Positions 1 to 6,510 of a stretch of DNA of 11,970 bases are shown one piece after another; positions within the stretch are counted from its first letter, which is position 1, and each line of letters starts with the position of its first letter. The stretch spans positions 1-11,970 of the forward strand of contig VEOV01000322.1 of assembly GCA_012026855.1 (NCBI GenBank), given 5' to 3'. The notes under the pieces were generated by a model. It did no database searches. It was given only the letters and a program-made list of their open reading frames with translations, and was not told where the DNA came from. The position numbers and the translations under genes are program-made. Origin of the DNA: Geobacter sp. (GTDB taxonomy: Bacteria; Desulfobacterota; Desulfuromonadia; Geobacterales; DSM-12255).

Positions 1-2065
1 CACCCATGTGAATCTCGTAGCCGTGCAGCTGCGTTGCACTGCGCGGCGCCACCTGGTAGCCGGCGGAGAGCAGCTCCGCCTCGGCCTGACGGGTCTCTTT
101 CTTCGGCAGCATCAGGGTGACCACATCCAGTAGCCCGACCCCTTCCGCTTCACTTCCAGGCACCCCTTCGACCCCGTCCGGGTCGGTCACCCGCCGGCCG
201 AGCATCTGGAAGCCGCCGCAGATGCCGGCAATGCTGCCGCCGAAGCTGCGGATGGCCGGGAAGAAGCCCCGCTCCCGCAGGAACTCCAGATCGCTGATGG
301 TTGCCTTGCTCCCCGGCAGGATGAGGATATCCAGCCCGGCCACCTGGGACGCCTGGTCGATGTAGGTGAGACTGACATCGGCCTCCCGCTCCAGCGGGGC
401 AAAGTCAGTGTAGTTGGAGATGCGCGGCAGCCGGACCACGCCGATGTTGACCCGGCCGTCGCTGACCGGCTGTTTTCCGCCGGAAGTGCGTCTGTCCAGG
501 GCCACGCTGTCCTCTTCCGGGATGTGGAAGCCGCTGAAGCAGGGGACCACGCCGAGCACCGGCACAGCGCAGCGCTCTTCGATGAACCTGATGCCGGACT
601 CCAGCAGGGCTGCGGCGCCACGGAACTTGTTGATGATGATGCCGCCTATCATGGCCCGCTCGTCCGGTTCCAGCAGTTCCATGGTGCCGACGATCTGGGC
701 GAAGACCCCGCCTCGGTCGATGTCGGCCACCAGGATCACCGGACAGCCGGCCATGCTGGCAACTTTCAGGTTGGCAATGTCGTGGGCCTTGAGATTGATT
801 TCGGCAATGCTGCCGGCCCCTTCGATGACGATGAAGTCGTGGCTCCCGGCCAAGCGGGCGAAACTCTGGCGCGCCTGCTCAAAGGCGACCGGCTTGTAGC
901 GGTTGTATTCCCCAACTTTCATGTTGCCGACAGCTACGCCGTTGACGATTACCTGGCTCCCCAGGTCGGTGGTCGGCTTCAGCAGGATCGGGTTCATGTC
1001 GGTATGGGGGGGGATGCCGCAGGCAGCAGCCTGCACCGCCTGGGCCCGGCCGATTTCGCCCCCTTCCGGGGTGACGGCCGAGTTGAGGGCCATGTTCTGG
1101 GATTTAAACGGTGCCACTTGCAGGCCGCGGTTTTTGAGCATGCGGCAAATACCGGCCGTGATCACCGATTTGCCCACATCGGAGCCGGTGCCGCCGATGA
1201 ACAGGGCGCGGGGCGAGCCGGGCGGCAGGCTGAGGTCTGCCGGCAAAGGAGCGGCTGCAGTTTCCGATTTAGTTTCTTCCCTTGCCCCCCTGCCTTCACC
1301 CTTGTCAGCGTAGCCCCGCGGGGTGACAAGCCGCCCCTCCCGGTCCACGAAGGTGGCGCTGTTGCCGATAATGACGATGCTGAACATGTCGATGTCATGG
1401 TGAAGCATGTCACCCAGACAGGTCACCACCTTCTCTTCGCCGTCACGGCAGGCGTTGCGCACAATCCCCACCGGTGTGCTGGCAGCGCGGCTGGCGAGGA
1501 GAATCTCCCGCGCCTCCTCGATCTGGGTGACCCGCCCCTTGCTTTTCGGGTTGTAGAGGGCAATGACAAAGTCAGATGCTGCGGCCGCTGCCAGCCTCCC
1601 CCTGATCGCCTGCCACGAGGTCATCAGGTCGGAGAGGGAGATGACGGCAAAGTCGTGCATCAGCGGTGCGCCCAGCACCGACGCGGCTGCCTGCACCGCC
1701 GAGACGCCGGGGATGACCACCACTTCGACATCCTTGCGCAGCAGCGGCAGGTCACTGCTTTGGTCAGCCTCAGCCGCGACCAGCTCCAGTACCAGCCCGG
1801 CCATGCCGTAAACCCCGGCGTCGCCGCTGGAGACCAGCGCCACATCCTGCCCCTGTGCAGCCAGCTGCAGCGCCGCTTCGCAGCGCTCCACCTCTTTCAT
1901 CATCCCGGAGGAGACCACCTCTTTCCCCTCCAGCAGCGGGGTGATGAAGTCGAGATAGGTCTTGTAGCCGACGATGACTGCCGCCTTCTCCAGCGCCGCT
2001 CTTGCCTCGAAGGTCATATGGTTCAATCCGCCGGGTCCGATGCCGACGACGTAAAGTCTGGACAT
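1..2065 (-). CDS. cobJ-cobQ: CobJ/CbiH-CobQ/CbiP fusion: precorrin-3B C17-methyltransferase joined to cobyric acid synthase (3' end outside window)
   Basis: One uninterrupted frame of 688 visible codons carries two corrin-pathway enzymes. Residues 1-248 are a full CobJ/CbiH SAM-dependent methyltransferase (C17 methylation with ring contraction): GIGPGG near the N-terminus, then SSGDAGVYGMA, IPGVSAVQAAAS, GAPLMHDFAVISLSDL and YNPKSKGR. A charged and Ala/Pro-rich linker of about 38 residues follows. From about residue 287 comes CobQ/CbiP, which amidates four side chains of adenosylcobyrinic a,c-diamide using ATP and glutamine: P-loop GGTGSDVGKS (291-300), then KSQNMALNS, PILLKP, IEGAGS and VADIDRGGVFA. 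A class I glutamine amidotransferase domain has its nucleophile in GICGGFQMLG (Cys616). The catalytic His lies beyond the window. I read the linker codon by codon and found no stop or frame change. The start is the ATG behind AGAGGAA with 5-nt spacing. It lies downstream of cbiG, probably cotranscribed. The domain calls are firm. A sequencing error removing a stop is the main alternative to a true fusion. Confidence 0.9.
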   Translation of the reverse strand, partial: MSRLYVVGIGPGGLNHMTFEARAALEKAAVIVGYKTYLDFITPLLEGKEVVSSGMMKEVERCEAALQLAAQGQDVALVSSGDAGVYGMAGLVLELVAAEADQSSDLPLLRKDVEVVVIPGVSAVQAAASVLGAPLMHDFAVISLSDLMTSWQAIRGRLAAAAASDFVIALYNPKSKGRVTQIEEAREILLASRAASTPVGIVRNACRDGEEKVVTCLGDMLHHDIDMFSIVIIGNSATFVDREGRLVTPRGYADKGEGRGAREETKSETAAAPLPADLSLPPGSPRALFIGGTGSDVGKSVITAGICRMLKNRGLQVAPFKSQNMALNSAVTPEGGEIGRAQAVQAAACGIPPHTDMNPILLKPTTDLGSQVIVNGVAVGNMKVGEYNRYKPVAFEQARQSFARLAGSHDFIVIEGAGSIAEINLKAHDIANLKVASMAGCPVILVADIDRGGVFAQIVGTMELLEPDERAMIGGIIINKFRGAAALLESGIRFIEERCAVPVLGVVPCFSGFHIPEEDSVALDRRTSGGKQPVSDGRVNIGVVRLPRISNYTDFAPLEREADVSLTYIDQASQVAGLDILILPGSKATISDLEFLRERGFFPAIRSFGGSIAGICGGFQMLGRRVTDPDGVEGVPGSEAEGVGLLDVVTLMLPKKETRQAEAELLSAGYQVAPRSATQLHGYEIHMG

Positions 2066-2070
2066 AAAAT

Positions 2071-2077
2071 TTCCTCT
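2071..2077 (-). promoter_or_regulatory. Ribosome binding site of the CobJ-CobQ fusion
   Basis: AGAGGAA on the minus strand lies 5 nt before the ATG at 2065. It fixes the start of the CobJ domain. The site lies just outside the inverted-repeat element, so the long stem would not directly bury it, although both would be on one transcript if cbiG and the fused gene are cotranscribed. Confidence 0.7.
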
Positions 2078-2089
2078 ATTGTTTTTCAT

Positions 2090-2259
2090 CTGACTGCGTG
2101 ACGGGGCAAGCCGTAACGAACGAAAACAGCCGGGGCCCTTCGCCGGCTCTGCCGCTATCCTCAAATTTAGTGGAACTTCCAAAAGTCACGAGATAGCCTC
2201 AGAAGGTCAGCAAGCAGAGGCGTCGCAGTGAGTTACGGCTTGCCCCGGCACGCAGTCAG
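2090..2259. repeat. 170-bp element with 28-bp terminal inverted repeats (MITE-like or structured RNA)
   Basis: The left arm (2090-2117) and the reverse complement of the right arm (2232-2259) match at 27 of 28 positions. The mismatch is at 2101/2248. The 114-bp interior holds further nested pairs: CTCTGC (2147-2152) with GCAGAG (2214-2219), GCTATC (2154-2159) with GATAGC (2192-2197), and a side hairpin AGCCGG (2128-2133) with CCGGCT (2143-2148). No transposase or open frame is present. The right end supplies the TGA stop of cbiG (2256-2258), and the left end stops 13 bp before the cobJ ribosome binding site. I saw no convincing target-site duplication. It could be a non-autonomous mobile element, or an intercistronic RNA structure that tunes expression of the fused gene. 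I do not recognise a known family. Confidence 0.8.
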
Positions 2260-3308
2260 GTCGCGGCTATTGCCAGGGTCACATTGCCCGATTTTACCTT
2301 CTTCAACAGCAGTTTGCCGCCGCCGGAGGCCAGGATGGCTGACGGTTCGGCCACACCGGCGGCGCCGATGGCCGCCAGGGCATGTGCCGATGGTGGCGTC
2401 GGCACGGCGACACTGTTCAGCTCATCGCTGGAGTAGCAGCGCAGCGGCACTCCCAGTGCTTCTGCTGCCGCAATCAGCCCCGGTTCATGGCGTTTCGCCT
2501 CGGCAGTGCCGATTGCTGCCAGCGACGCCGCCGAGAGGAACAGCCGTTTGAGGTTACTCTCCACCACTTCCAGGATCTCGTCTGCCGTGGTGCCACTGTT
2601 GCAGCCGATGCCCAGCACAATGCTCCTGGGGCGGAGCACCAGCAGTGACGGCACATCCAGTTGGGGGGGGACGATGCTGGCGGAGACGAACAGGTAGCCG
2701 GCCGCTCCGCTCCGCATGGCAGCCACAAAGGAGTCGCAGAAGAACAGGTTCCCTTGGCCGTGAAAATAAGGCCTGACCTGGCCGGTCTCGTCGAACACAG
2801 CGATTTTTTCGTTGTCCAGCAGCAGGCTGTTGAGCACCTTCACCCGGGAGAGTTCCTCGATCCCCCAGCCGTTTTCCTTGGCCAGCAGGTCGAATGATGG
2901 CAGCTGGTTGGCATCGGTGGCGGTGGTGATCACCGCCCGGGCGCCGCTGATGTAGGCACAGCGCTCAGCCAGCTCGTTGGCGCCGCCGAGGTGGCCGGAG
3001 AGCAGGGAAATGGCGAACTTGCCGGCATCGTCCATGACCACCACCGCGGGATCAACGTCCTTCCCCTCCAGCAGTGGGGCAACCATCCGGACCACTATGC
3101 CGGTGGCCATGATGCAGACAAAGCCGCTGACCCTCGGCCAGAGCTCCGTGATCAGCTCCTGGAGGGTGCCGTCAATGGGCGCAGCAGCACCCCCTGCCTG
3201 TCCCAGGTATTTGGGGAGGACATGGAGAGTGGCATCCGGCAACAGCGGCTTGAGCCTGGACCCGAGGCGGGCACCGTTGCGGGTTATGGCGATGATGGCG
3301 ATGGTCAT
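2256..3308 (-). CDS. cbiG: CbiG, cobalt-precorrin-5A hydrolase
   Basis: CbiG opens the delta-lactone ring of cobalt-precorrin-5A and releases acetaldehyde. It is a hallmark of the anaerobic, cobalt-early branch of cobalamin synthesis in the cytoplasm. The 350 residues cover the N-terminal, middle and C-terminal CbiG regions. ATGIVVRMVAPLL and LLSGHLGGANELAERC (about residues 102-117) are in the first part, IVLGIGCNSGTTADEI (from about 230) opens the C-terminal domain, and SGGGKLLLKK lies close to the end. An in-frame TTG at 3347 would add 13 residues, but no Shine-Dalgarno sequence precedes it and CbiG proteins usually begin MxIAIIAITRNG, so I chose the ATG at 3308. Its own ribosome binding site is weak. 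It is the first gene of the minus-strand unit leading into the fused CobJ-CobQ, and divergent from the binding-protein gene. No cobalamin riboswitch is visible upstream. The stop codon lies inside the inverted-repeat element. Confidence 0.9.
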   Translation of the reverse strand: MTIAIIAITRNGARLGSRLKPLLPDATLHVLPKYLGQAGGAAAPIDGTLQELITELWPRVSGFVCIMATGIVVRMVAPLLEGKDVDPAVVVMDDAGKFAISLLSGHLGGANELAERCAYISGARAVITTATDANQLPSFDLLAKENGWGIEELSRVKVLNSLLLDNEKIAVFDETGQVRPYFHGQGNLFFCDSFVAAMRSGAAGYLFVSASIVPPQLDVPSLLVLRPRSIVLGIGCNSGTTADEILEVVESNLKRLFLSAASLAAIGTAEAKRHEPGLIAAAEALGVPLRCYSSDELNSVAVPTPPSAHALAAIGAAGVAEPSAILASGGGKLLLKKVKSGNVTLAIAAT

Positions 3309-3396
3309 TTTGTGGATGAACTTAATCCAGGCAGTCGCAAATTGCAAGCAGAGGCAGGGGAATTTGCCGGTAAAGTGGTTAATATCTCTAAAAATA

Positions 3397-3426
3397 TTGA
3401 CTGCACTTAATTTTATCGGTTAGAAT
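3397..3426 (+). promoter_or_regulatory. Sigma-70-like promoter for the binding protein-receptor pair
   Basis: TTGACT (3397-3402) and TAGAAT (3421-3426) are separated by 18 bp in an AT-rich stretch, 37 nt before the ATG at 3463. A small AT-rich inverted repeat, AATAT (3381-3385) with ATATT (3394-3398), overlaps the -35 and could be an operator. The same 154-bp gap must also hold the promoter for cbiG on the other strand, which I could not assign. No Pho box was recognised although the downstream protein is PstS-like. Confidence 0.6.
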
Positions 3427-3462
3427 CACCGTCCATTAAATTAAATCACATGTGGAGGGTTT

Positions 3463-4266
3463 ATGAAACGCACACTGACTACTCTGGCGGCAACTGCCAT
3501 TATCGCCACGGCCACTGCCGCAAGCGCCGAAACAGTTCGCATTGCCGGTTCCGGCGGCATGATACCAATGGTTACCAAGCTTGCCAAAGCCTACATGAAG
3601 AAAAACCCTGCTGACACTATTGACGTAAACCAAAAGTCACTTGGCAAGGAGGGGGGGGTGATGTCTCTCTCCAAAGGGACCATCGACATCGCCATGCTCT
3701 CCAGCCTTGAAGCCAAGGACAAGAATCTGCCGATCAATGCGGTCGAGACTGCCATCGTGCCGAGTCTCTTTGCCGTTAATCAGAGTGTGTCGGTAAAAGC
3801 CCTCACCGGGCAGCAGATCTGCGACATTTATTCCGGCAAGATTACCGATTGGAAGCAGGTTGGCGGCCACAATGCCAAGATTGTCGTTCTCACCAGGCCG
3901 GAAAATGAATCTGCCAAGATTGCCATCAGAAACGGCCTTGGCTGTTTTGCCTCTCTGACGGAAGTTTCCACTGCCATCAACCTTGCCAAGGCCCCGCAGA
4001 TGTTGGAGACCCTCATCAAAACCCCGAACGCCATCGGCATGATCAATACCATCGCCCTGGATGACGCCGGCAAGAAAGTCGTTGCCATCAAGCAGGATGG
4101 TAAGGATGTCCATACTACCCCGGTTGCCCAGTGGCCGATGAAAACCCTCTCCTATCTGGCAACATCTAAAAACCCCGGTGAAGCAACCAGGAAATTCCTG
4201 CAGTTTGTCAAGTCGCCTGAAGGTCAGAAGATCATCAAGGAAGAAAAAGCATACCCGGTACATTAA
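3463..4266 (+). CDS. Secreted PstS-like periplasmic solute-binding protein
   Basis: The protein has 267 residues with a typical Sec signal peptide (basic MKRT, then an Ala/Thr-rich hydrophobic stretch) ending at ASA, so cleavage after residue 22 is likely. The mature part has the PstS-like periplasmic-binding fold: RIAGSGGMIP (26-35) near the start, then LTGQQICDIYSGKITDWKQVGG (114-135, key residues T115, I119, Y123, G125, W130), the family's best signature. At the position of the PstS hinge motif (R, then GSGT) it reads TRPENESAK (144-152), so the ligand may not be phosphate. GGAGGG (3454-3459) sits just before the ATG. No permease or ATPase gene is nearby. Instead a receptor-like gene starts 3 nt after the stop, so this is probably a sensory ligand-binding subunit rather than a transport one. 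A run of eight G lies at 3651-3658. Family call good; ligand unknown. Confidence 0.82.
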   Translation: MKRTLTTLAATAIIATATAASAETVRIAGSGGMIPMVTKLAKAYMKKNPADTIDVNQKSLGKEGGVMSLSKGTIDIAMLSSLEAKDKNLPINAVETAIVPSLFAVNQSVSVKALTGQQICDIYSGKITDWKQVGGHNAKIVVLTRPENESAKIAIRNGLGCFASLTEVSTAINLAKAPQMLETLIKTPNAIGMINTIALDDAGKKVVAIKQDGKDVHTTPVAQWPMKTLSYLATSKNPGEATRKFLQFVKSPEGQKIIKEEKAYPVH

Positions 4267-4269
4267 CTG

Positions 4270-6252
4270 ATGCGCGCCTCCTCACTCTCAAAATCGTTTA
4301 TCACCAGGGTTCTGCTGGTTCTGGTCGTGGTCCAGCTGGTGATGATGGCCTTTACCTACAGCTTTGAGCTGGCTGATCTCAAGCGCAGTCTCAAAATGAA
4401 GGTAGACGCCATTGGCCGGCTGGTAGGCTATGCCTCGTTGCGGGCGCTGGATGAAAATGATGTCAATGAGGTGGGGCTGCTGATAGACGAATCTCTGAAG
4501 GATGGGGATCTGGTCTTCTTCAAGCTGGAGGACCCGGGCAAATATGTCGTCATCGATCGGACAAAACCGGGCAAGAGCGACCTCACTGCCGTCTTCCCCG
4601 TAGTGAAAGGTGCTGACACTGTGGGCACTCTTACCATCGGCTACTCCCTGAAGGGTGTACGGGAGGCCATGGTCATGCGGATGCTTGCCAAGGGGTCTGA
4701 GCTGGCACTGCTGTTGATCGCCATATCATTCACAGTGATTGTGCTCTTCCGCTCCAGGGTCGCCAGCCGGGTCAAGGAGATGGAAATATCTCTGGAACAG
4801 GCCACCCATGGCGACCTGACCGTCACTGTTGCCGATGACCGGAATGATGAAATATCCCGCATCGCAGAGGGGATAAACTATCTGATTGGCCAGCTGCGCA
4901 GCTCTTTTGCCAGGATTGCCGAACTTTCTGCCGAAACATCCAGAACAACCGGAGCGCTCGTTGCCTCATTCAGCGCCAGTGTCGCTTCCATGGAGAAGCA
5001 GCATGAATCGACTACCGAGATCTCGGCGGCAATTGACAAGGCAACCCAGAGCCATGGGCTCATAACCAGGAACACCCAACAGCTGCAGCAGTTTTCAGAG
5101 CAGAATACGCTGGCGCTGCAGCAGTCGGTTGCTGTCAGCAAGGAGATCGCCGGCAGGATCGAACAGTTGAACAGTGGTATGGATGCGGCACACAAAACAG
5201 TTGACGCCATCAACCGGGCTGCCGGGCAGGCGGCATCCATGGCCGAGCGGGCGACCCAGGAGGCTCTCAAAGGCGCCTCTTCCGCTGGCAATGTCCGTAA
5301 TTCAATCTCCATGATTACAGAAGTTATCAGCCAGTCAGCCGCCCAGACAGAAAATACGACCAGGGTGATTTCCGAGAAGGGGATGGGTGCTGTCAACGAG
5401 ACCAGGAGCAGCATGGAGAGTATCCATGCACTTACCGAATCGCTTACCGAGAGCATGCTCACGCTTGACAGCGGTTCGCAGGATATTGCCAAAATTGTTG
5501 CGGTCATCGAGGATATCGCCAAGCGGACCAAACTGCTGTCGCTCAATACCTCGATTATTGCAGCCCAGGCAGGGGAATACGGTAAGAGTTTCCTCGTGGA
5601 TGCCAATGAGATGAAGCAGCTGTCCGATCTTACTGCCAACCACACGATGGAGATTGCCGGGATTATCGGCTCGATTCAGCTGGGCATCAGTGATGCGGTT
5701 GAAAAGACCAGAGATGCCTCCCGCCGGGTTGAAAAGGGGAGTCTTGTGGTTGCCAATGCCGGCGAGGCGCTGGAAGAGATTCTGGACGCTTCCAGAAATT
5801 CGGCATCCATGGTGCGCCGGGTCATGGATGCGGCAACAATGCAGCAGAGCGGACTCGAAGAGGTGCTGGCATCACTTGACCATCTTGAAAAGCTAAATAC
5901 CGATGTCAGCAGGGCCATGGTGGCAGAACAGGGTAATATCGGCCTGTTTGCCGGGACGATAGAGCAGCTGTGCGAATCCATGGAAGTAGTCAGCAGTTCG
6001 ACCGAACAGCAGGTGGTTACCATGCAGCATGTCATGGGTAATCTGCGGGGCGCAAACGAACAGATCAACCAGATTTCCAGCGAAATTGAGGCCAATCAAC
6101 ATGAAAACCTGGTTATTGCCGACTCGGTGCAGACCGTAATCGATGTAACCGCGGAGACCATAAATACTCTTAACGGCGCTTCCAAGCAGCTGACAGAGGC
6201 TTTCACCGGGATTGATCAGCTGCGTCAAGAGATGGAGCAGTTCAAAACCTGA
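4270..6252 (+). CDS. Divergent methyl-accepting chemotaxis protein-like receptor with altered signalling tip
   Basis: This 660-residue inner-membrane protein has the layout of a chemoreceptor. There is a first membrane helix (about 13-30), a periplasmic part of roughly 110 residues, a second helix (about 143-162), a HAMP-like linker (to about 213), and long helical arms of about 215-230 residues folding back at a hairpin near 417-441. The tip RTKLLSLNTSIIAAQAGE (419-436) is recognisably the MCP hairpin, normally QTNLLALNAAIEAARAGE. Relative to Tsr, F373 is Lys418, N376 is Lys421, E385 is Ile430 and R388 is Gln433. These positions pack trimers or touch CheA/CheW. The usual GRGFAVVADEVR reads GKSFLVDANEMK. 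No NWETF-like tail is present. The gene starts 3 nt after the binding-protein stop with no clear ribosome binding site, so translation is probably coupled and the two proteins may form one sensor. Canonical chemotaxis is doubtful. Confidence 0.82.
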   Translation: MRASSLSKSFITRVLLVLVVVQLVMMAFTYSFELADLKRSLKMKVDAIGRLVGYASLRALDENDVNEVGLLIDESLKDGDLVFFKLEDPGKYVVIDRTKPGKSDLTAVFPVVKGADTVGTLTIGYSLKGVREAMVMRMLAKGSELALLLIAISFTVIVLFRSRVASRVKEMEISLEQATHGDLTVTVADDRNDEISRIAEGINYLIGQLRSSFARIAELSAETSRTTGALVASFSASVASMEKQHESTTEISAAIDKATQSHGLITRNTQQLQQFSEQNTLALQQSVAVSKEIAGRIEQLNSGMDAAHKTVDAINRAAGQAASMAERATQEALKGASSAGNVRNSISMITEVISQSAAQTENTTRVISEKGMGAVNETRSSMESIHALTESLTESMLTLDSGSQDIAKIVAVIEDIAKRTKLLSLNTSIIAAQAGEYGKSFLVDANEMKQLSDLTANHTMEIAGIIGSIQLGISDAVEKTRDASRRVEKGSLVVANAGEALEEILDASRNSASMVRRVMDAATMQQSGLEEVLASLDHLEKLNTDVSRAMVAEQGNIGLFAGTIEQLCESMEVVSSSTEQQVVTMQHVMGNLRGANEQINQISSEIEANQHENLVIADSVQTVIDVTAETINTLNGASKQLTEAFTGIDQLRQEMEQFKT

Positions 6253-6255
6253 GAA

Positions 6256-6390
6256 TTACCCAATTCCCCGGCAGCCGTGGGAAAAATCAGCGTCGTAAAG
6301 CTTTGACTCCGCCTTAAGCCCTTCCTCCCTCGCATTAAGCACACCTCCAACAATAATCAGCGCCTGCTTGGCAATACCGGCCGGTAATTT
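6256..6390 (-). pseudogene. Relic of precorrin-4 C11-methyltransferase (CobM/CbiF), C-terminal end only
   Basis: On the minus strand a 44-codon open stretch ending in TAA encodes a segment like the C-terminus of CobM/CbiF: GIAKQALIIVGGVLNAR, then SKLYDADFSHG, matching the family pattern (xALIxVGxxL, then SKLYDxxFxHxFR). It has no usable start. A TAG at 6391-6393 closes the frame upstream, and the sequence beyond turns into the promoter region of the response regulator. The first four-fifths of the gene are gone. Its stop lies 3 nt past the end of the receptor gene, on the opposite strand. Orientation matches cbiG and the CobJ-CobQ fusion, in line with a former cobM-cbiG-cobJ order. The call rests on motif memory, not on an alignment. 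Confidence 0.62.
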
Positions 6391-6438
6391 CTACCACATC
6401 TGTGGGCCACTCCTCTGCAGGTGCAGGGTGGTTCAATT

Positions 6439-6466
6439 TCTGACAAATGCGTCAGAGAAAAGTCAG
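6439..6466. promoter_or_regulatory. Candidate response-regulator binding site upstream of the two-component operon
   Basis: TCTGAC (6439-6444) and GTCAGA (6451-6456) form a perfect 6-bp inverted repeat with a 6-bp spacer. GTCAG recurs at 6462-6466, 11 bp after the copy at 6451, which is one helical turn. Tandem half-sites spaced about one turn apart are usual for OmpR-family regulators. The cluster abuts the proposed -35 element, a position suited to autoactivation. The motif was found by eye and is unproven. Confidence 0.4.
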
Positions 6467-6494
6467 TTGTATTAAACACCCCCTAATGTATTCT
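6467..6494 (+). promoter_or_regulatory. Possible promoter of the response regulator-kinase operon
   Basis: TTGTAT (6467-6472) and TATTCT (6489-6494) with a 16-bp spacer lie 16 nt before the start codon. The match to sigma-70 consensus is modest, as expected of a promoter needing an activator at the adjacent GTCAG repeats. If transcription starts about 7 nt after TATTCT, the 5' leader is only about 10 nt, so a different promoter further upstream is possible. Confidence 0.35.
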
Positions 6495-6510
6495 GTGCGG
6501 AGAGGTATAT

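Noticed and set aside
524..2101. A 525-codon open frame on the plus strand, antisense to the CobJ-CobQ fusion
   Set aside because: The minus strand carries all conserved motifs of two known enzymes. The plus frame gives a His/Asp-rich sequence with no recognisable domain, as expected of antisense frames in G+C-rich genes.
3309..3462. A possible cobalamin riboswitch ahead of cbiG
   Set aside because: The gap is about 150 bp, shared with a divergent promoter, and I found no B12-box-like conserved core.
3637..4263. A 208-codon minus-strand open frame across the binding-protein gene
   Set aside because: It is fully antisense to a gene with a clear signal peptide and family motifs, and has no promoter or ribosome binding site of its own.
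4878..5645. A 255-codon minus-strand open frame across the receptor gene
   Set aside because: Its Ser/Leu/Ala-rich composition mirrors the helical receptor on the other strand. No homology is recognised.
6394..6405. Short palindrome CCACATCTGTGG
   Set aside because: Its 5-bp arms with a 2-nt loop are too small to call a terminator or operator without other support.
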